A stretch of DNA of 64,000 nt from an uncultured Collinsella sp. (GCA_934630735.1 CAKTWK010000001.1:1-64000), one strand, 5' to 3'. Shown: positions 53,112 through 62,094, numbered from the stretch's first letter. Numbers and translations are program-made. The notes: generated from the letters alone by a model not told the origin.

Positions 53112-54329
53112 TTAGTCCTCCTTATCGACTTTCGCCGTTGTACCGTCCTTGACCTCATCAGGGGTTACTTCGGACCCCACTTGAGACTCATCATCCCAGG
53201 ACGCAACCAAAATCTCGCAATTGCCGTCCGCAAAAGTACCGAGCTCATAGTCTTCGGTGCGATACACCAGTCCCTTGGATGTCACATACAAGCATGTTGA
53301 ACCCTTGATTGAGTAGTCTGAAGAATTGCTCCGCATGAGCATAGAGTTGTAGTCAGACGGATACTTTTTGCCCATTTCCGTAAGATACGGCCAAACTGCC
53401 GAACTCATAGAACTGGCAAGATCCTCGGTATCAATGCCGAACATGTCCTGAGGACTAACAGTGTCGCCCGTATGCAAATCAAAAATAACACCAGTCACAA
53501 CCGTGTCGCCATGCGGACCCCATCCCGTCGAATAGCGCTCGTCACGGATACAGAAATAGTTCTCATCCATGTACGTAACCGTCACGTTTCTCGATATGCA
53601 GGGAAATTCGCCATCGGGATATAACTCTGCATCTGATTGCTCATTATCTGATGCCCGATTCGTTCGCTCCGCATCAATTTGAAGGGGCTCGAGAATCGCC
53701 TTGTTAATTTTGTCTGCGACGTCGTCTTTGGCGGAGCTCTTAAGTTGCGGATAGGACCATTCCATGTTAGCCCGCTCGCCCTGGTTGAGCATAGGGTCGA
53801 CCGGAGCAGACACCGTCAATGACTTTTCCTCCAGCGTATAGACAACTTCTTCGGCCGCTCTCTCGTCCTTCTTGGGCCTTTCGGTCGCTTGCTCCTGTTG
53901 CACGGATTGCTGCTGGAGATTGGGCTCGATGACGTTCTTGTAGAGCATGAAAGCAGCGTAAGCGATGCCTGCCGCGGCGATGAAAGCGGCGATCATGATA
54001 GCAAACTGCGGCACCAGGCGGTTACCGACCTGACAGCGTCGCATAAAGAAGTTGTACATCTGGGAGTGACCGCTACTCGCGGTCTTCGAGACCGGCTCGG
54101 GGCTCGGTTCCGCTGTGGACTCGGCATTCGCGGATCCTATCGCAGAGTCCGTTTTGGTATCTGTGGGTTCCAATATGACTTCAGCGGACGGTGATTCTCG
54201 CTCCGACGGCTCGGCCTTGGGCCCCTCCTCGGCCGCAGTCTTGCCCGAGAGCCCGCCCAAGGGCAGACCGCATTCGGTACAGAACCGCGCATCGTCGCTG
54301 ATTTTGCTACCACATTTGGGGCAAAACAT
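53112..54329 (-). CDS. Zinc-ribbon membrane protein with RsiV-like domain
   Basis: 405 aa from ATG 54329 (AGAAGG 3 nt upstream). Zinc ribbon CPKCGSKISDDARFCTECG; a Glu/Ser/Pro linker; a juxtamembrane motif MRRCQVGNRLVPQF then one membrane helix with AGIAYAAFMLYKNVIEP, closely matching the protein at 46210. An extracellular region fits DUF3298/RsiV-type folds (NVTVTYMDENYFCIRDERYSTGWGPHG, GVIFDLHTGDTVSPQDMF). Such domains sense lysozyme in RsiV, so a cell envelope sensor role is plausible. Confidence 0.8.
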   Translation of the reverse strand: MFCPKCGSKISDDARFCTECGLPLGGLSGKTAAEEGPKAEPSERESPSAEVILEPTDTKTDSAIGSANAESTAEPSPEPVSKTASSGHSQMYNFFMRRCQVGNRLVPQFAIMIAAFIAAAGIAYAAFMLYKNVIEPNLQQQSVQQEQATERPKKDERAAEEVVYTLEEKSLTVSAPVDPMLNQGERANMEWSYPQLKSSAKDDVADKINKAILEPLQIDAERTNRASDNEQSDAELYPDGEFPCISRNVTVTYMDENYFCIRDERYSTGWGPHGDTVVTGVIFDLHTGDTVSPQDMFGIDTEDLASSMSSAVWPYLTEMGKKYPSDYNSMLMRSNSSDYSIKGSTCLYVTSKGLVYRTEDYELGTFADGNCEILVASWDDESQVGSEVTPDEVKDGTTAKVDKED

Positions 54330-54484
54330 GAGCCTTCTTCTCCGATTCCTTTTAGTCTCACTGAGTCGTGAGTTACTCACGTGCCGTTTGTTTCGTAGTT
54401 TAACTATTTCTTAAACAAATCGATGGGTCACTTGAACAGACGCATACCCGCTCAAGCGACTCTATACCGGCTAGCTATCCTTGC

Positions 54485-54634
54485 TCATGATATAGATGTC
54501 AGTGTAAGAAAATCGTTGAACAGGGTTGCTCCCTCGAAGTCCGAACCGATACTGAACTTGAAACCATCTTTATTTACCGAGATGGAGAAATCGCCGCTGA
54601 TATCCATATCATTCGCGCAGCCAACCACCCCCAT
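54485..54634 (-). CDS. Possible 49-aa peptide or lipoprotein remnant
   Basis: From ATG 54634 (AGGTGGGA about 9 nt upstream), the frame MGVVGCANDMDISGD...TLTSIS is open for 49 codons. The VVGC-AND at its start resembles a lipobox with the signal peptide lost, and the following strands (FSISVNKDGFKFSIG) look like a beta domain. An in-frame stop lies upstream. May be a decayed lipoprotein gene. Confidence 0.35.
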   Translation of the reverse strand: MGVVGCANDMDISGDFSISVNKDGFKFSIGSDFEGATLFNDFLTLTSIS

Positions 54635-54683
54635 TTTTCGGTCCCACCTGTCACGTCATCAGGAGCCCGAAATCGAAGAGATG

Positions 54684-54730
54684 GTAAAAGCCGCTTGGGT
54701 CACATGTGGTTCCATATGCCCCAAGCGGCT
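54684..54730 (-). terminator. purN terminator
   Basis: AGCCGCTTGGG / CCCAAGCGGCT followed by TTTT on the minus strand, about 50 nt after the purN stop. The rest of 54330-54781 shows only the small frame noted above. Confidence 0.7.
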
Positions 54731-54781
54731 ATTTCGATTGCTTATGTCACAAAGAAAACTCAGCGACTCTTTTACACACGA

Positions 54782-55480
54782 CTAACGCGCCGCATCAATT
54801 GCGACCTTGCCGCTCTCCAGCACGTGAACGCGGCCGTCGGCGAGCATCTGCACGACCTCAGGATACAGCACGTGCTCAATCGCGTGGATATGCTCCTCGA
54901 GCGTGTCGACGTCCCAGCCCTCCTCAACAGCCAACGCACGCTGGGCGATGATGGGGCCGTTGTCGTAAATCTCGTTGGCAAAATGCACGGTCACGCCGGT
55001 CACCTTGACGCCGCGAGCAAACGCATCGTCAATCGCATGGGCACCGGTAAAACTCGGCAGCAGTGCCGGGTGTAGGTTGACCACGCGATTGGGGAACGCC
55101 GCCAGCAGCGGCGGGTGCACCATGCGCATGTAGCCGGCCATCACCACGTACTCGCAGCCACGTTCGAGCAGCTCATGCGCGATGATCTCGTCAGCCGCGA
55201 TAGGATCGGCATAGACATCCTTGGACAGCGTAAGTGTCTGGATGCCCGCACGCTCGGCGCGCTGTAGGCCCTTGGCCGAAGGACGGCTCGACACCACGAG
55301 CTCAATCGAGGCGTTGAGCTTGCCGGCGGCGATCAGGTCGATCAGCGCCTGCAGGTTGGTACCAGAACCGCTGATAAGCACGCCGATCTTAAGCGGCTCG
55401 GCAGTATCGGTGCCGGTCGGACGGGCGTAGGGCACATAGCCCAGGCCCTCGGCAGCAGCCATCTGCTCGTTAGCGCTCAT
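54782..55480 (-). CDS. purN: Phosphoribosylglycinamide formyltransferase
   Basis: 232 aa. It transfers a formyl group from 10-formyl-THF to GAR in purine synthesis. SGSGTNLQALID, GYMRMVHPPLL, HPALLPSFTGAHAIDDAF with the catalytic His, and TVHFANEIYDNGPIIAQ are present. About 30 N-terminal residues precede the usual start of the fold. It overlaps purM by 11 nt, so translation is coupled. Confidence 0.95.
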   Translation of the reverse strand: MSANEQMAAAEGLGYVPYARPTGTDTAEPLKIGVLISGSGTNLQALIDLIAAGKLNASIELVVSSRPSAKGLQRAERAGIQTLTLSKDVYADPIAADEIIAHELLERGCEYVVMAGYMRMVHPPLLAAFPNRVVNLHPALLPSFTGAHAIDDAFARGVKVTGVTVHFANEIYDNGPIIAQRALAVEEGWDVDTLEEHIHAIEHVLYPEVVQMLADGRVHVLESGKVAIDAAR

Positions 55481-56573
55481 CGGAGTACACGACCTTACCG
55501 GAGCCCTCGACGCACTCGCCCACGCGGAACGGCTTCTCGCCCAGCGCGACCAGAGCCTCGGTCACGGCGGCCTCGTCCTCGGGGGCGACGATCAGACACA
55601 GGCCGACGCCCATGTTGAAGGTCTTGCATGCCTCGTTGGGCGCGAGCTCGGCCTGACGCGACACGTAGGTGATGACGGGCGGAACATCCCAGCCCATCTC
55701 GGCGCCGTTGCGGATGACCACGGCGTCGACATCGTCGGCAAGCGCGCGATTGAGGTTCTCGGTGATGCCGCCGCCGGTGATATGGGCAATGGCATGAACG
55801 TTGGCGCCGGCGCGGAGCAGCTCCAGAATCGGCTTGACGTAGATGCGCGTGGGGGCCAGCAGGGTGTCGGCCAGCGAAGCACCGCCGAGCTCCTCGAGCG
55901 GACGGCTCAGCTCCTCGGCCTTAGCGGCAGCCTCGGGCGTACCCGGCTTGATACCGTCGACACCGATGACCTTGCGCACGAGCGAGTAGCCGTTGGAGTG
56001 CACGCCGGTGGAGGGCAGGCCCAGAATCACGTCGCCGGGGCGAACGTTCGCGGGGTCAAGCATCTTGGGACGGTCGACGACACCCACGGTAAAGCCGGCG
56101 AGGTCGTAATCGGCGGGGGCCATGACGCCCGGGTGCTCGGCCATCTCGCCGCCCACGAGAGCGCAGCCCGCGAGCTTGCAGCCGTCGGCCACGCCCTTGA
56201 TGATCTTTGCCATGTGCTCGGCCTCAATGTGACCGATGGCAACGTAATCCAGGAAGAACAGCGGCTCGGCGCCCGAAGCCAAAATGTCATTGACGCACAT
56301 AGCGACCAGGTCCTGGCCCACTGTCTCGTGACGGTCCATAATCTGGGCGAGCACAAGCTTGGTGCCCACGCCGTCGGTACCGCTGATCAAGATCGGGTCT
56401 TCCATATCCTTGAGCGCGGCGGCCGAGAACAGGCCACCAAAGCCACCGATGCCGCCGATGACCTCGGGGCGGTTGGTGTCTTTGACCATCTGCTTAATAG
56501 CGTCGACGGCGCGGCCGCCCTCGGCAGTATCGACGCCGGCGTCCTCGTACGTCACATGCTTGTTGTCGCTCAT
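55470..56573 (-). CDS. purM: Phosphoribosylformylglycinamidine cyclo-ligase (AIR synthetase)
   Basis: 367 aa, full length. GTDGVGTKLVLA and GGEMAEHPGVM bind ATP and substrate; GLPSTGVHSNGYSLVRKV and HITGGGITENLNRAL are typical. AAGGCTC and GGAAGG-like sequence lie near the ATG. Middle gene of purF-purM-purN on the minus strand. Confidence 0.95.
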   Translation of the reverse strand: MSDNKHVTYEDAGVDTAEGGRAVDAIKQMVKDTNRPEVIGGIGGFGGLFSAAALKDMEDPILISGTDGVGTKLVLAQIMDRHETVGQDLVAMCVNDILASGAEPLFFLDYVAIGHIEAEHMAKIIKGVADGCKLAGCALVGGEMAEHPGVMAPADYDLAGFTVGVVDRPKMLDPANVRPGDVILGLPSTGVHSNGYSLVRKVIGVDGIKPGTPEAAAKAEELSRPLEELGGASLADTLLAPTRIYVKPILELLRAGANVHAIAHITGGGITENLNRALADDVDAVVIRNGAEMGWDVPPVITYVSRQAELAPNEACKTFNMGVGLCLIVAPEDEAAVTEALVALGEKPFRVGECVEGSGKVVYSDER

Positions 56574-56690
56574 CTGAGCCTTCCTCTCCCACTACCGTGG
56601 CGCCGCGCGGGCGTCAAACAGTACTCATAGTTGCGTTCATTTCGGCGCGCGCCATAACAGCACGCGCCGTCATATCAACAAAACAGCAGG

Positions 56691-56733
56691 TAAAACCTAC
56701 CAAAATAAACCTGTCCCTAAATGGCAGGTTTTA
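56691..56733. repeat. Hairpin element overlapping the purF stop
   Basis: TAAAACCTACCA / TGGCAGGTTTTA with AATAAACCTGTCCCTAAA inside. The TAA of purF (56731-56733, minus strand) is the first triplet of one arm. It matches the outer arms of the element at 17384-17587. GCAGGTAAA is at its edge. Confidence 0.8.
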
Positions 56734-58401
56734 GGCCTCACCGTGCTCCTCTTCCCAGCTGCGGTCATCGTATTTCTCGACCACGGCGTCGTCGTCAAAG
56801 TGCAGCGGCTTGTCCAGGTTGCGGGGCTTAAAGCCCTCCATAAACTTGTCGCGGCCAAAGCTCTCGGGAATCGCCACGGGATAGCGGCCGGTAAAGCACG
56901 CGTCGCAGTAGCCGCCCTTGGGCATGACCTTCAGCAGACCCTCGACCGAAAGGAAGGCCAGCGAATCGGCGCCAATGTACTCGCAGATCTCATCGACCGT
57001 CTTGGTGGCACTGATAAGCTGCGACTGCACGTCGGTATCGATACCGTAGAAGCACGGCCAGATGACCTCGGGCGAGTTGATGCGGATATGAATCTCCTTG
57101 GCACCGGCGTTGCGCAGCATCTTGACGAGCTGCACCATGGTGGTGCCGCGCACGATGGAGTCGTCGATGACGACCAGGCGCTTGCCCTCGATGTTGTCAC
57201 GCAGCGGGTTGAGCTTCATACGCACGCCCATGGCACGCAGCTCCTGCGTAGGCTCGATAAACGTACGACCCACGTAGCGGTTCTTGATAAGGCCCTCACC
57301 AAAGGGAATGCCACTCTCGTGCGAATAGCCCTCCGCGGGCGGCAGGCCGGAGTCGGGCACGCCGATGACCAGGTCGGCCTCGACGGGCTCCTCATGTGCC
57401 AGCTGACGACCCATGTCATAACGGCAGGCGTAGACGCTCTTGCCGTTCATGATGGAATCGGGGCGAGCGAAGTAGACCTGTTCAAAGATGCAGTTAGCAG
57501 GCTCTTCGGCAGCAGGCACACCCTGCTCGGACACAAGGCCCTCGGCGCTGATGCGCAAAATCTCACCGGGACGGACGTCGCGGACGTACTCGGCACCCAC
57601 AATGTCGAGCGCACAAGTCTCGGAGGCGACGACCCAGCCGCCGGCGCGGGTGACATGGGTGGCAACGTTAACCGTCGCGGCGCCGTCCTGCGACGGCAGC
57701 TGCGAAACGGATGCGGCATCGGCCTGGTCCAGGCCCTCGTCCACCAGCTTGCCCAACACGAGCGGGCGAATGCCGTGCGGATCGCGGAAAGCGTAGAGCG
57801 CCTGCTCATTGATGAGCGTCATGGCGTAGCCGCCGCGCACGAGCTCCATGGTCTTGCGAATGCCCTCGCGCAGATGGCCCGTACGCTGGGTAAAGTAGCC
57901 GATGAGCTTGGTCGCGACCTCGGAATCCGAGTTGGAGAGGAACGGCACGCCCAGCTCGATCAGCTGGCGGCGCAGCTCGTCGGTGTTGACGAGGGTGCCG
58001 TTGTGCGCGAGCGCAATAATGACGCTATTGATGGTAGAGAGGTGCGGCTGAGAGGCTTCCCAGCTCTTGGCGCCGGCGGTGCCGTAGCGCACATGACCCA
58101 CGGCCAGCTGACCGGAGAGCGTCGACAAGTCGGCATTAGAGAACACGCGGTCGAGCAGGCCCAGATCCTTGCGGACCATAACCGTGCCGCCGTCACCCAC
58201 GGCGATTCCCGCCGATTCTTGGCCACGGTGCTGCAGTGCACGCAGGCCAAAGTACGTCAGTCGAGCCACGTCGCGATCGGGCGCCCAGACACCAAAAACG
58301 CCGCATTCCTCATGCAGCTGGTCGGAGTCCGGATCATACGTCGACATGGCGTTCACCTGTCCCGCGGCACGCTCGGCCGCGCGGATGGTTTCTTGAGACA
58401 T
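56731..58401 (-). CDS. purF: Amidophosphoribosyltransferase
   Basis: 556 aa. First step of purine synthesis, making phosphoribosylamine from PRPP and glutamine. The glutaminase Cys is in EECGVFG about residue 34, so a propeptide of about 33 residues is removed, longer than in Bacillus (11). The PRPP loop reads VVIDDSIVRGTTM. Four Cys of the Bacillus-type [4Fe-4S] are visible (ANCIFEQ, WPCFYG, YCDACFTG). It is followed by purM and purN; a -10 (TATAAT) is at 58443-58448. Confidence 0.95.
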   Translation of the reverse strand: MSQETIRAAERAAGQVNAMSTYDPDSDQLHEECGVFGVWAPDRDVARLTYFGLRALQHRGQESAGIAVGDGGTVMVRKDLGLLDRVFSNADLSTLSGQLAVGHVRYGTAGAKSWEASQPHLSTINSVIIALAHNGTLVNTDELRRQLIELGVPFLSNSDSEVATKLIGYFTQRTGHLREGIRKTMELVRGGYAMTLINEQALYAFRDPHGIRPLVLGKLVDEGLDQADAASVSQLPSQDGAATVNVATHVTRAGGWVVASETCALDIVGAEYVRDVRPGEILRISAEGLVSEQGVPAAEEPANCIFEQVYFARPDSIMNGKSVYACRYDMGRQLAHEEPVEADLVIGVPDSGLPPAEGYSHESGIPFGEGLIKNRYVGRTFIEPTQELRAMGVRMKLNPLRDNIEGKRLVVIDDSIVRGTTMVQLVKMLRNAGAKEIHIRINSPEVIWPCFYGIDTDVQSQLISATKTVDEICEYIGADSLAFLSVEGLLKVMPKGGYCDACFTGRYPVAIPESFGRDKFMEGFKPRNLDKPLHFDDDAVVEKYDDRSWEEEHGEA

Positions 58402-58442
58402 GGCATCCCCTCAGAGCCTCGTATTTTGGCGTTACCCGCCTT

Positions 58443-58465
58443 ATTATACGCACGGCGCGACGCGC
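58443..58465 (-). promoter_or_regulatory. purF promoter
   Basis: Consensus TATAAT on the minus strand (58443-58448), about 42 nt before the purF ATG; TGGGGA 17 nt upstream is a weak -35. No purine riboswitch fold is visible in the short leader. Confidence 0.55.
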
Positions 58466-58631
58466 TCCCCAGCGCATGAGCAGCGCTTTTTAAAAGCCCA
58501 CCGAGCTAATAATCCGTTTTGCGGCCAAACATTTTATCGGTCCGTCCAGTGCAAGCGCCCGCGCCCCCAGATGGCCGCCGCGTCCACCGTTGGGGATTAC
58601 AAAGTTGCAATTGGGACGTTCGCCCTGTCTT

Positions 58632-58660
58632 TTGGCAGGTCGGCAGCGTATCCTTATAAC
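58632..58660 (+). promoter_or_regulatory. Promoter of the CmpB-like gene
   Basis: TTGGCA, 17 nt, TATAAC; 27 nt before the ATG. Confidence 0.65.
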
Positions 58661-58686
58661 CTACAACAAAGCGAGAAAGGTTCTGT

Positions 58687-59916
58687 ATGGATCGAAACGA
58701 ACTCGACCCCAGCGTCCCCAGCGCCACGGAGGTCAAGAAGATCCCGCTCATCATTAAGGTGTACGCCGTCCTGTGCATCCTGTCCGGCGTGGGAACGCTC
58801 CCGTCAGTCGGCGCCTTTATGTGGCAGGTCATCACCGCGCTCATCAACGGCAACGCCGCCGCCAAGCTCGGCGACAACACACTCGTCGCGGTCGGCCTTA
58901 TCGTCGCCGGCATCATGCTCTCTGCGGCAAGTGCCGTCATCCTAATCATCTTTGGCCTGGACCTTATCAAGAACCAGCGCCGCAATGCCGCCCGCCTGTC
59001 CTACATCCTTATTGCATTCACCGTCGTCGAGCTTTTGGTCGATGTGATGCTCCAGGGCATCGGGCCCTTCTTGCTTCGTCCCGCTATTCAGCTCGGTATC
59101 CTCATCGCGCTTTCGGCCACCGTCGACCCCACGCTGCGCCAGGAGCGCGAACTGCAGCGCCGCCTGCAGGAGATGCTCGACCGCGACGCCGCGGCGGAGG
59201 GCATGCTCGGCCGCGATGAAACCGGCGAGGGCTATATCAAGCTCAACTACTTCAACCTGTTCTGGGTATTCTTCGTCTGCTGCGTGCTCGGCCTGATCGC
59301 CGAGGACATCTGGCACATGACGGTCGACGACCCGGGCGTCTACCAGAACCGCGCCGGCATGCTGTTTGGTCCCTTCAGCCCCATCTATGGCTTTGGCGCC
59401 GTACTCATGACCATGGTGCTCAACCGCTTCTATAAAAAGAACCCCATCATCATTTTCCTGGTAAGCGCTGTGCTCGGCGCGAGCTTCGAGGTGTTCGTGG
59501 GCTGGTTTATGCAGACCTCATTTGGCGTGGTCTCATGGAGCTACTCGCACATGAAGCTGTTTGGCATGCCCGACCCACTCGCCGTCCTTACGGGCGGACG
59601 CACCTGCACGGGCTTTGCCTGCCTGTGGGGCCTGGGCGGCCTTATCTGGATCAAGCTACTGCTGCCGAGGCTACTCAAGCTCATCAACATGATTCCGTGG
59701 AAGAGTCGCTACTCGGCTACCGTCATCTTTACCGTCATTATGCTGGTCGACGGCGTCATGACGCTGCAGTCGCTCGACTACTGGTACCAGCGCGTCAACG
59801 GCACGGAGCCGGATATTCCCGTCGCGCAGTTCTACGGCAAGTATTTCGATAACGACTACATGGAGAACCGCTTCCAGAGCATGACCATGAGTCCCAAGGA
59901 TGCGACGCGCGTGTAG
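58687..59916 (+). CDS. CmpB-type polytopic membrane protein
   Basis: 409 aa. About four helices in the N-terminal half (residues 22-140), a charged linker (ERELQRRLQEMLDRD), then the CmpB domain. Its signature is NRAGMLFGPFSPIYGFGAV and its remaining helices follow. Often annotated as putative ABC permease, but no ATPase or partner gene is nearby and the fold has no known transport role. Full length, followed by a strong terminator. Confidence 0.8.
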   Translation: MDRNELDPSVPSATEVKKIPLIIKVYAVLCILSGVGTLPSVGAFMWQVITALINGNAAAKLGDNTLVAVGLIVAGIMLSAASAVILIIFGLDLIKNQRRNAARLSYILIAFTVVELLVDVMLQGIGPFLLRPAIQLGILIALSATVDPTLRQERELQRRLQEMLDRDAAAEGMLGRDETGEGYIKLNYFNLFWVFFVCCVLGLIAEDIWHMTVDDPGVYQNRAGMLFGPFSPIYGFGAVLMTMVLNRFYKKNPIIIFLVSAVLGASFEVFVGWFMQTSFGVVSWSYSHMKLFGMPDPLAVLTGGRTCTGFACLWGLGGLIWIKLLLPRLLKLINMIPWKSRYSATVIFTVIMLVDGVMTLQSLDYWYQRVNGTEPDIPVAQFYGKYFDNDYMENRFQSMTMSPKDATRV

Positions 59917-59949
59917 CGCCAAGCAATGCCGAGATTTTCCAACGCACAG

Positions 59950-59996
59950 AAAAGCCCGCTGGCAGACTGATTTGAACTGCCAGCGGGCTTTTTGTT
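59950..59996. terminator. Bidirectional terminator between CmpB-like and moaE-like genes
   Basis: AAAAGCCCGCTGGCAG / CTGCCAGCGGGCTTTTT with an 11-nt loop; A-run and T-run on both sides. Confidence 0.93.
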
Positions 59997-60016
59997 GGCA
60001 AGTGCTGCTGCCGGCA

Positions 60017-60433
60017 TTACGCCTCGCGCTCGACCTCGCTCACACACTCATTTTTGATGGTACCGACGAGCGCCTGCAGAGCATCGACCACATGCGGGCG
60101 AATGTCCCCGCCAATGATCACGAGCATGATGTCGTCGCCCACGGTAAGCTCGCCGCTCGCCAGCCACACGCGCACATAGCCGATACCCGGCATCGCGCGC
60201 GTTGCCTCGATAGCGGCCTGCACCTTATCGGCATCGAAGCCAAACACCATGCCGCCCACCTTATGTCCAGGCGCCACGCCATCTGTCTCGACCCCACGCA
60301 CCTCGGACTTAGGCGTCGCACGCACCACGCCGTTGTGTGTCAGGTACATACCACACGCAGGCGTCGACGAATCGGCCTTGGCCTCGCGCAGCCAAGCATC
60401 AACCGAAGGCATCGATTTGCCACTTTCAAGCAT
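60017..60433 (-). CDS. moaE: MoaE-family molybdopterin synthase large subunit-like protein
   Basis: 138 aa from ATG 60433 (GGAG 6 nt upstream). MoaE-type features: PSVDAWLREAK, VRVWLASGELTVGDDIML and IGGDIRPHVVDALQALVGTIKNECVSE, where Lys of TIKNE matches the conserved C-terminal Lys. It would help to put sulfur on molybdopterin. The first about 30 residues are shorter than in E. coli and no moaD, moaA or other Mo genes are adjacent, so activity is unconfirmed. Confidence 0.75.
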   Translation of the reverse strand: MLESGKSMPSVDAWLREAKADSSTPACGMYLTHNGVVRATPKSEVRGVETDGVAPGHKVGGMVFGFDADKVQAAIEATRAMPGIGYVRVWLASGELTVGDDIMLVIIGGDIRPHVVDALQALVGTIKNECVSEVEREA

Positions 60434-60501
60434 CATTTCTCCTTTTTACCGTCGTCGAGTAGCTCATTTGGGACGGGGCTTTTTAGCTACTCTCGAACAA
60501 C

Positions 60502-61500
60502 TTATTCCTCGACCGGCGTGAGCACCATGACGGCGCGCGTATTGCTAAATGACAGCGAGCGGCAGGTCACAAGCGTTACGACCTTGGTTGCCGAAGCGGC
60601 ACGATCGGTGGCATCGCTCGCCACCGCCGAAGCGCCGTCGAGCATCTCGGACAGGTAATTCTTCAGTCCGTCATCGCCCTCAAAGTTGGGCGTGCGCGCC
60701 TTGGCATACGTGTCCTCGAGCACCTTGGTCGCCAGTGGGCGCAACTTATACGTCGCATCGCGCGTAATGTAGTACACGTATTCCATGCTGTCGAACGTCG
60801 CCTGATCGGTCGTATCCGAAATCACATTGAACATCGAACCGTCGTTCATGTGATGGCCGTAAATCGTGGTCTGCTGATCCACCATGCCCGGCGCAGTGTC
60901 GTCGCTATCCAAAAAGATGGCGCCCGACGCGTTGGCGGTGCCGTCGAACAGCGTGTTGAGGTACTTGGAGTTGTTGTTGGTCTGCACCACGGGGTAGTTG
61001 ATGTTAGTGCCGGGCGCGTAGATCCAACCCACAACCTCGGGATTTGTCTGGGCAAGCGCATTGAAGTCGATAATCGGCACGCCGCTGGCGTCCTTGTCGC
61101 TCACATATTGTTTTTCGATCTTTTGATACGACTCGCTCGCCTGCTTGTAGCCAATCTGCGCGTTGATAAAGATGGCGGCCGCAGCAACGATTAGGCCGAT
61201 GCCAATAATGATGAGCAAGATGGGGATAACGGAGCGGCGCTTTTTGCGCGGCGGCTCGGTATAGCTCGATGGCGCGGTATGCGTCGAAGAGCGAGGTGAC
61301 TTCTTGGCGGTACCGTATGACGAAGGGCGATATGCAGCAGGTGTATCCTGACGGCGATGCTTCGCCGGCGTCACGGGGCGTGGCGCGCGCGGCTGCTGAG
61401 GAGAGGATGTCCAACCCTGCTGCGGCGCGCGGGCTGCTCCCGACTTGGCTGGATCGGGAATCCGAGAAGCCGAAAAACGCTTTCCCTGATAGTCGGACAT
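60502..61500 (-). CDS. srtB: Class B sortase
   Basis: 332 aa. A long Pro/Ser/Arg-rich N-terminus (1-85, likely disordered and cytoplasmic) and one membrane helix (about 90-112) precede the sortase barrel. Catalytic residues: His in TIYGHHMNDGS, Cys in VVTLVTCRS, Arg in SNTRAVMVL. SrtB enzymes attach proteins to peptidoglycan or polymerise pili at NPxTx-like motifs. The surface proteins of this window carry LAxTG, so this enzyme need not be theirs. No obvious substrate gene is adjacent. Confidence 0.9.
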   Translation of the reverse strand: MSDYQGKRFSASRIPDPAKSGAARAPQQGWTSSPQQPRAPRPVTPAKHRRQDTPAAYRPSSYGTAKKSPRSSTHTAPSSYTEPPRKKRRSVIPILLIIIGIGLIVAAAAIFINAQIGYKQASESYQKIEKQYVSDKDASGVPIIDFNALAQTNPEVVGWIYAPGTNINYPVVQTNNNSKYLNTLFDGTANASGAIFLDSDDTAPGMVDQQTTIYGHHMNDGSMFNVISDTTDQATFDSMEYVYYITRDATYKLRPLATKVLEDTYAKARTPNFEGDDGLKNYLSEMLDGASAVASDATDRAASATKVVTLVTCRSLSFSNTRAVMVLTPVEE

Positions 61501-61536
61501 GGCTCTCCTTATGCTGCAAATGGACTGGCAGAGCGC

Positions 61537-62001
61537 TTAGGCGTCAGCCATCTCCTGCTTCATCTTCTCGATAACCTTGCGGTACTCAGGGTCGCAGGCG
61601 CCCAGAATCTGCGTGGCGTAGATGGCAGCGTTCTTGGCACCGTTAATGGCAACGCAGGCCACGGGCACGCCCGAAGGCATCTGCACCATCGACAGCAGCG
61701 AGTCCATACCACCCAGATCGCTCGTCTTCATAGGCACGCCGATGACCGGCAGCGGCGTAAAGGCCGCTACGACACCGCCCAGATGAGCAGCCTTGCCGGC
61801 AGCAGCGATAATCACCTTGATGCCGCGATCGGCAGCAGTCGAGGCCCACTCATGGACCTTCGCCGGCGTACGGTGCGCGCTTGCAATCACGAGCTCATAG
61901 GGCACGCCCAGTGCCTCGAGCTCGGCGGTGCAACCTTCCATAACGCCCAGATCGGACTTGGAGCCCATGATGATCCCGACAACCGGCTTCTGATCTGCCA
62001 T
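61537..62001 (-). CDS. purE: N5-carboxyaminoimidazole ribonucleotide mutase
   Basis: 154 aa from ATG 62001 (AGGAGG 9 nt upstream). Class I PurE: VGIIMGSKSDLGVMEG at the N-terminus, ASAHRTPAKV with the catalytic His, AAAGKAAHLGGVVAA, and MPSGVPVACVAI. It interconverts N5-CAIR and CAIR. A -10 TATACT is on the minus strand at 62065-62070. Not adjacent to purK here. Confidence 0.95.
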   Translation of the reverse strand: MADQKPVVGIIMGSKSDLGVMEGCTAELEALGVPYELVIASAHRTPAKVHEWASTAADRGIKVIIAAAGKAAHLGGVVAAFTPLPVIGVPMKTSDLGGMDSLLSMVQMPSGVPVACVAINGAKNAAIYATQILGACDPEYRKVIEKMKQEMADA

Positions 62002-62064
62002 AAACAAAGACCTCCTGTTGAGAGCGGTGACGCGGCGGATCCGCGACCCTTAACTACTGAGAGT

Positions 62065-62070
62065 AGTATA
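62065..62070 (-). promoter_or_regulatory. -10 box for purE
   Basis: TATACT on the minus strand, about 65 nt before the ATG. Confidence 0.45.
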
Positions 62071-62094
62071 GCTGCTCCCGTCCCTGCGGTCTGC

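Noticed and set aside
54423..54785. 120-aa plus-strand frame between the zinc-ribbon operon and purN
   Set aside because: It runs through the purN terminator hairpin and into the purN end, has no ribosome site and no domain; the minus-strand 49-aa frame is the slightly better reading.
58449..58686. Purine riboswitch or other structured leader near purF
   Set aside because: The purF leader after the -10 is only about 40 nt and shows no purine riboswitch core.
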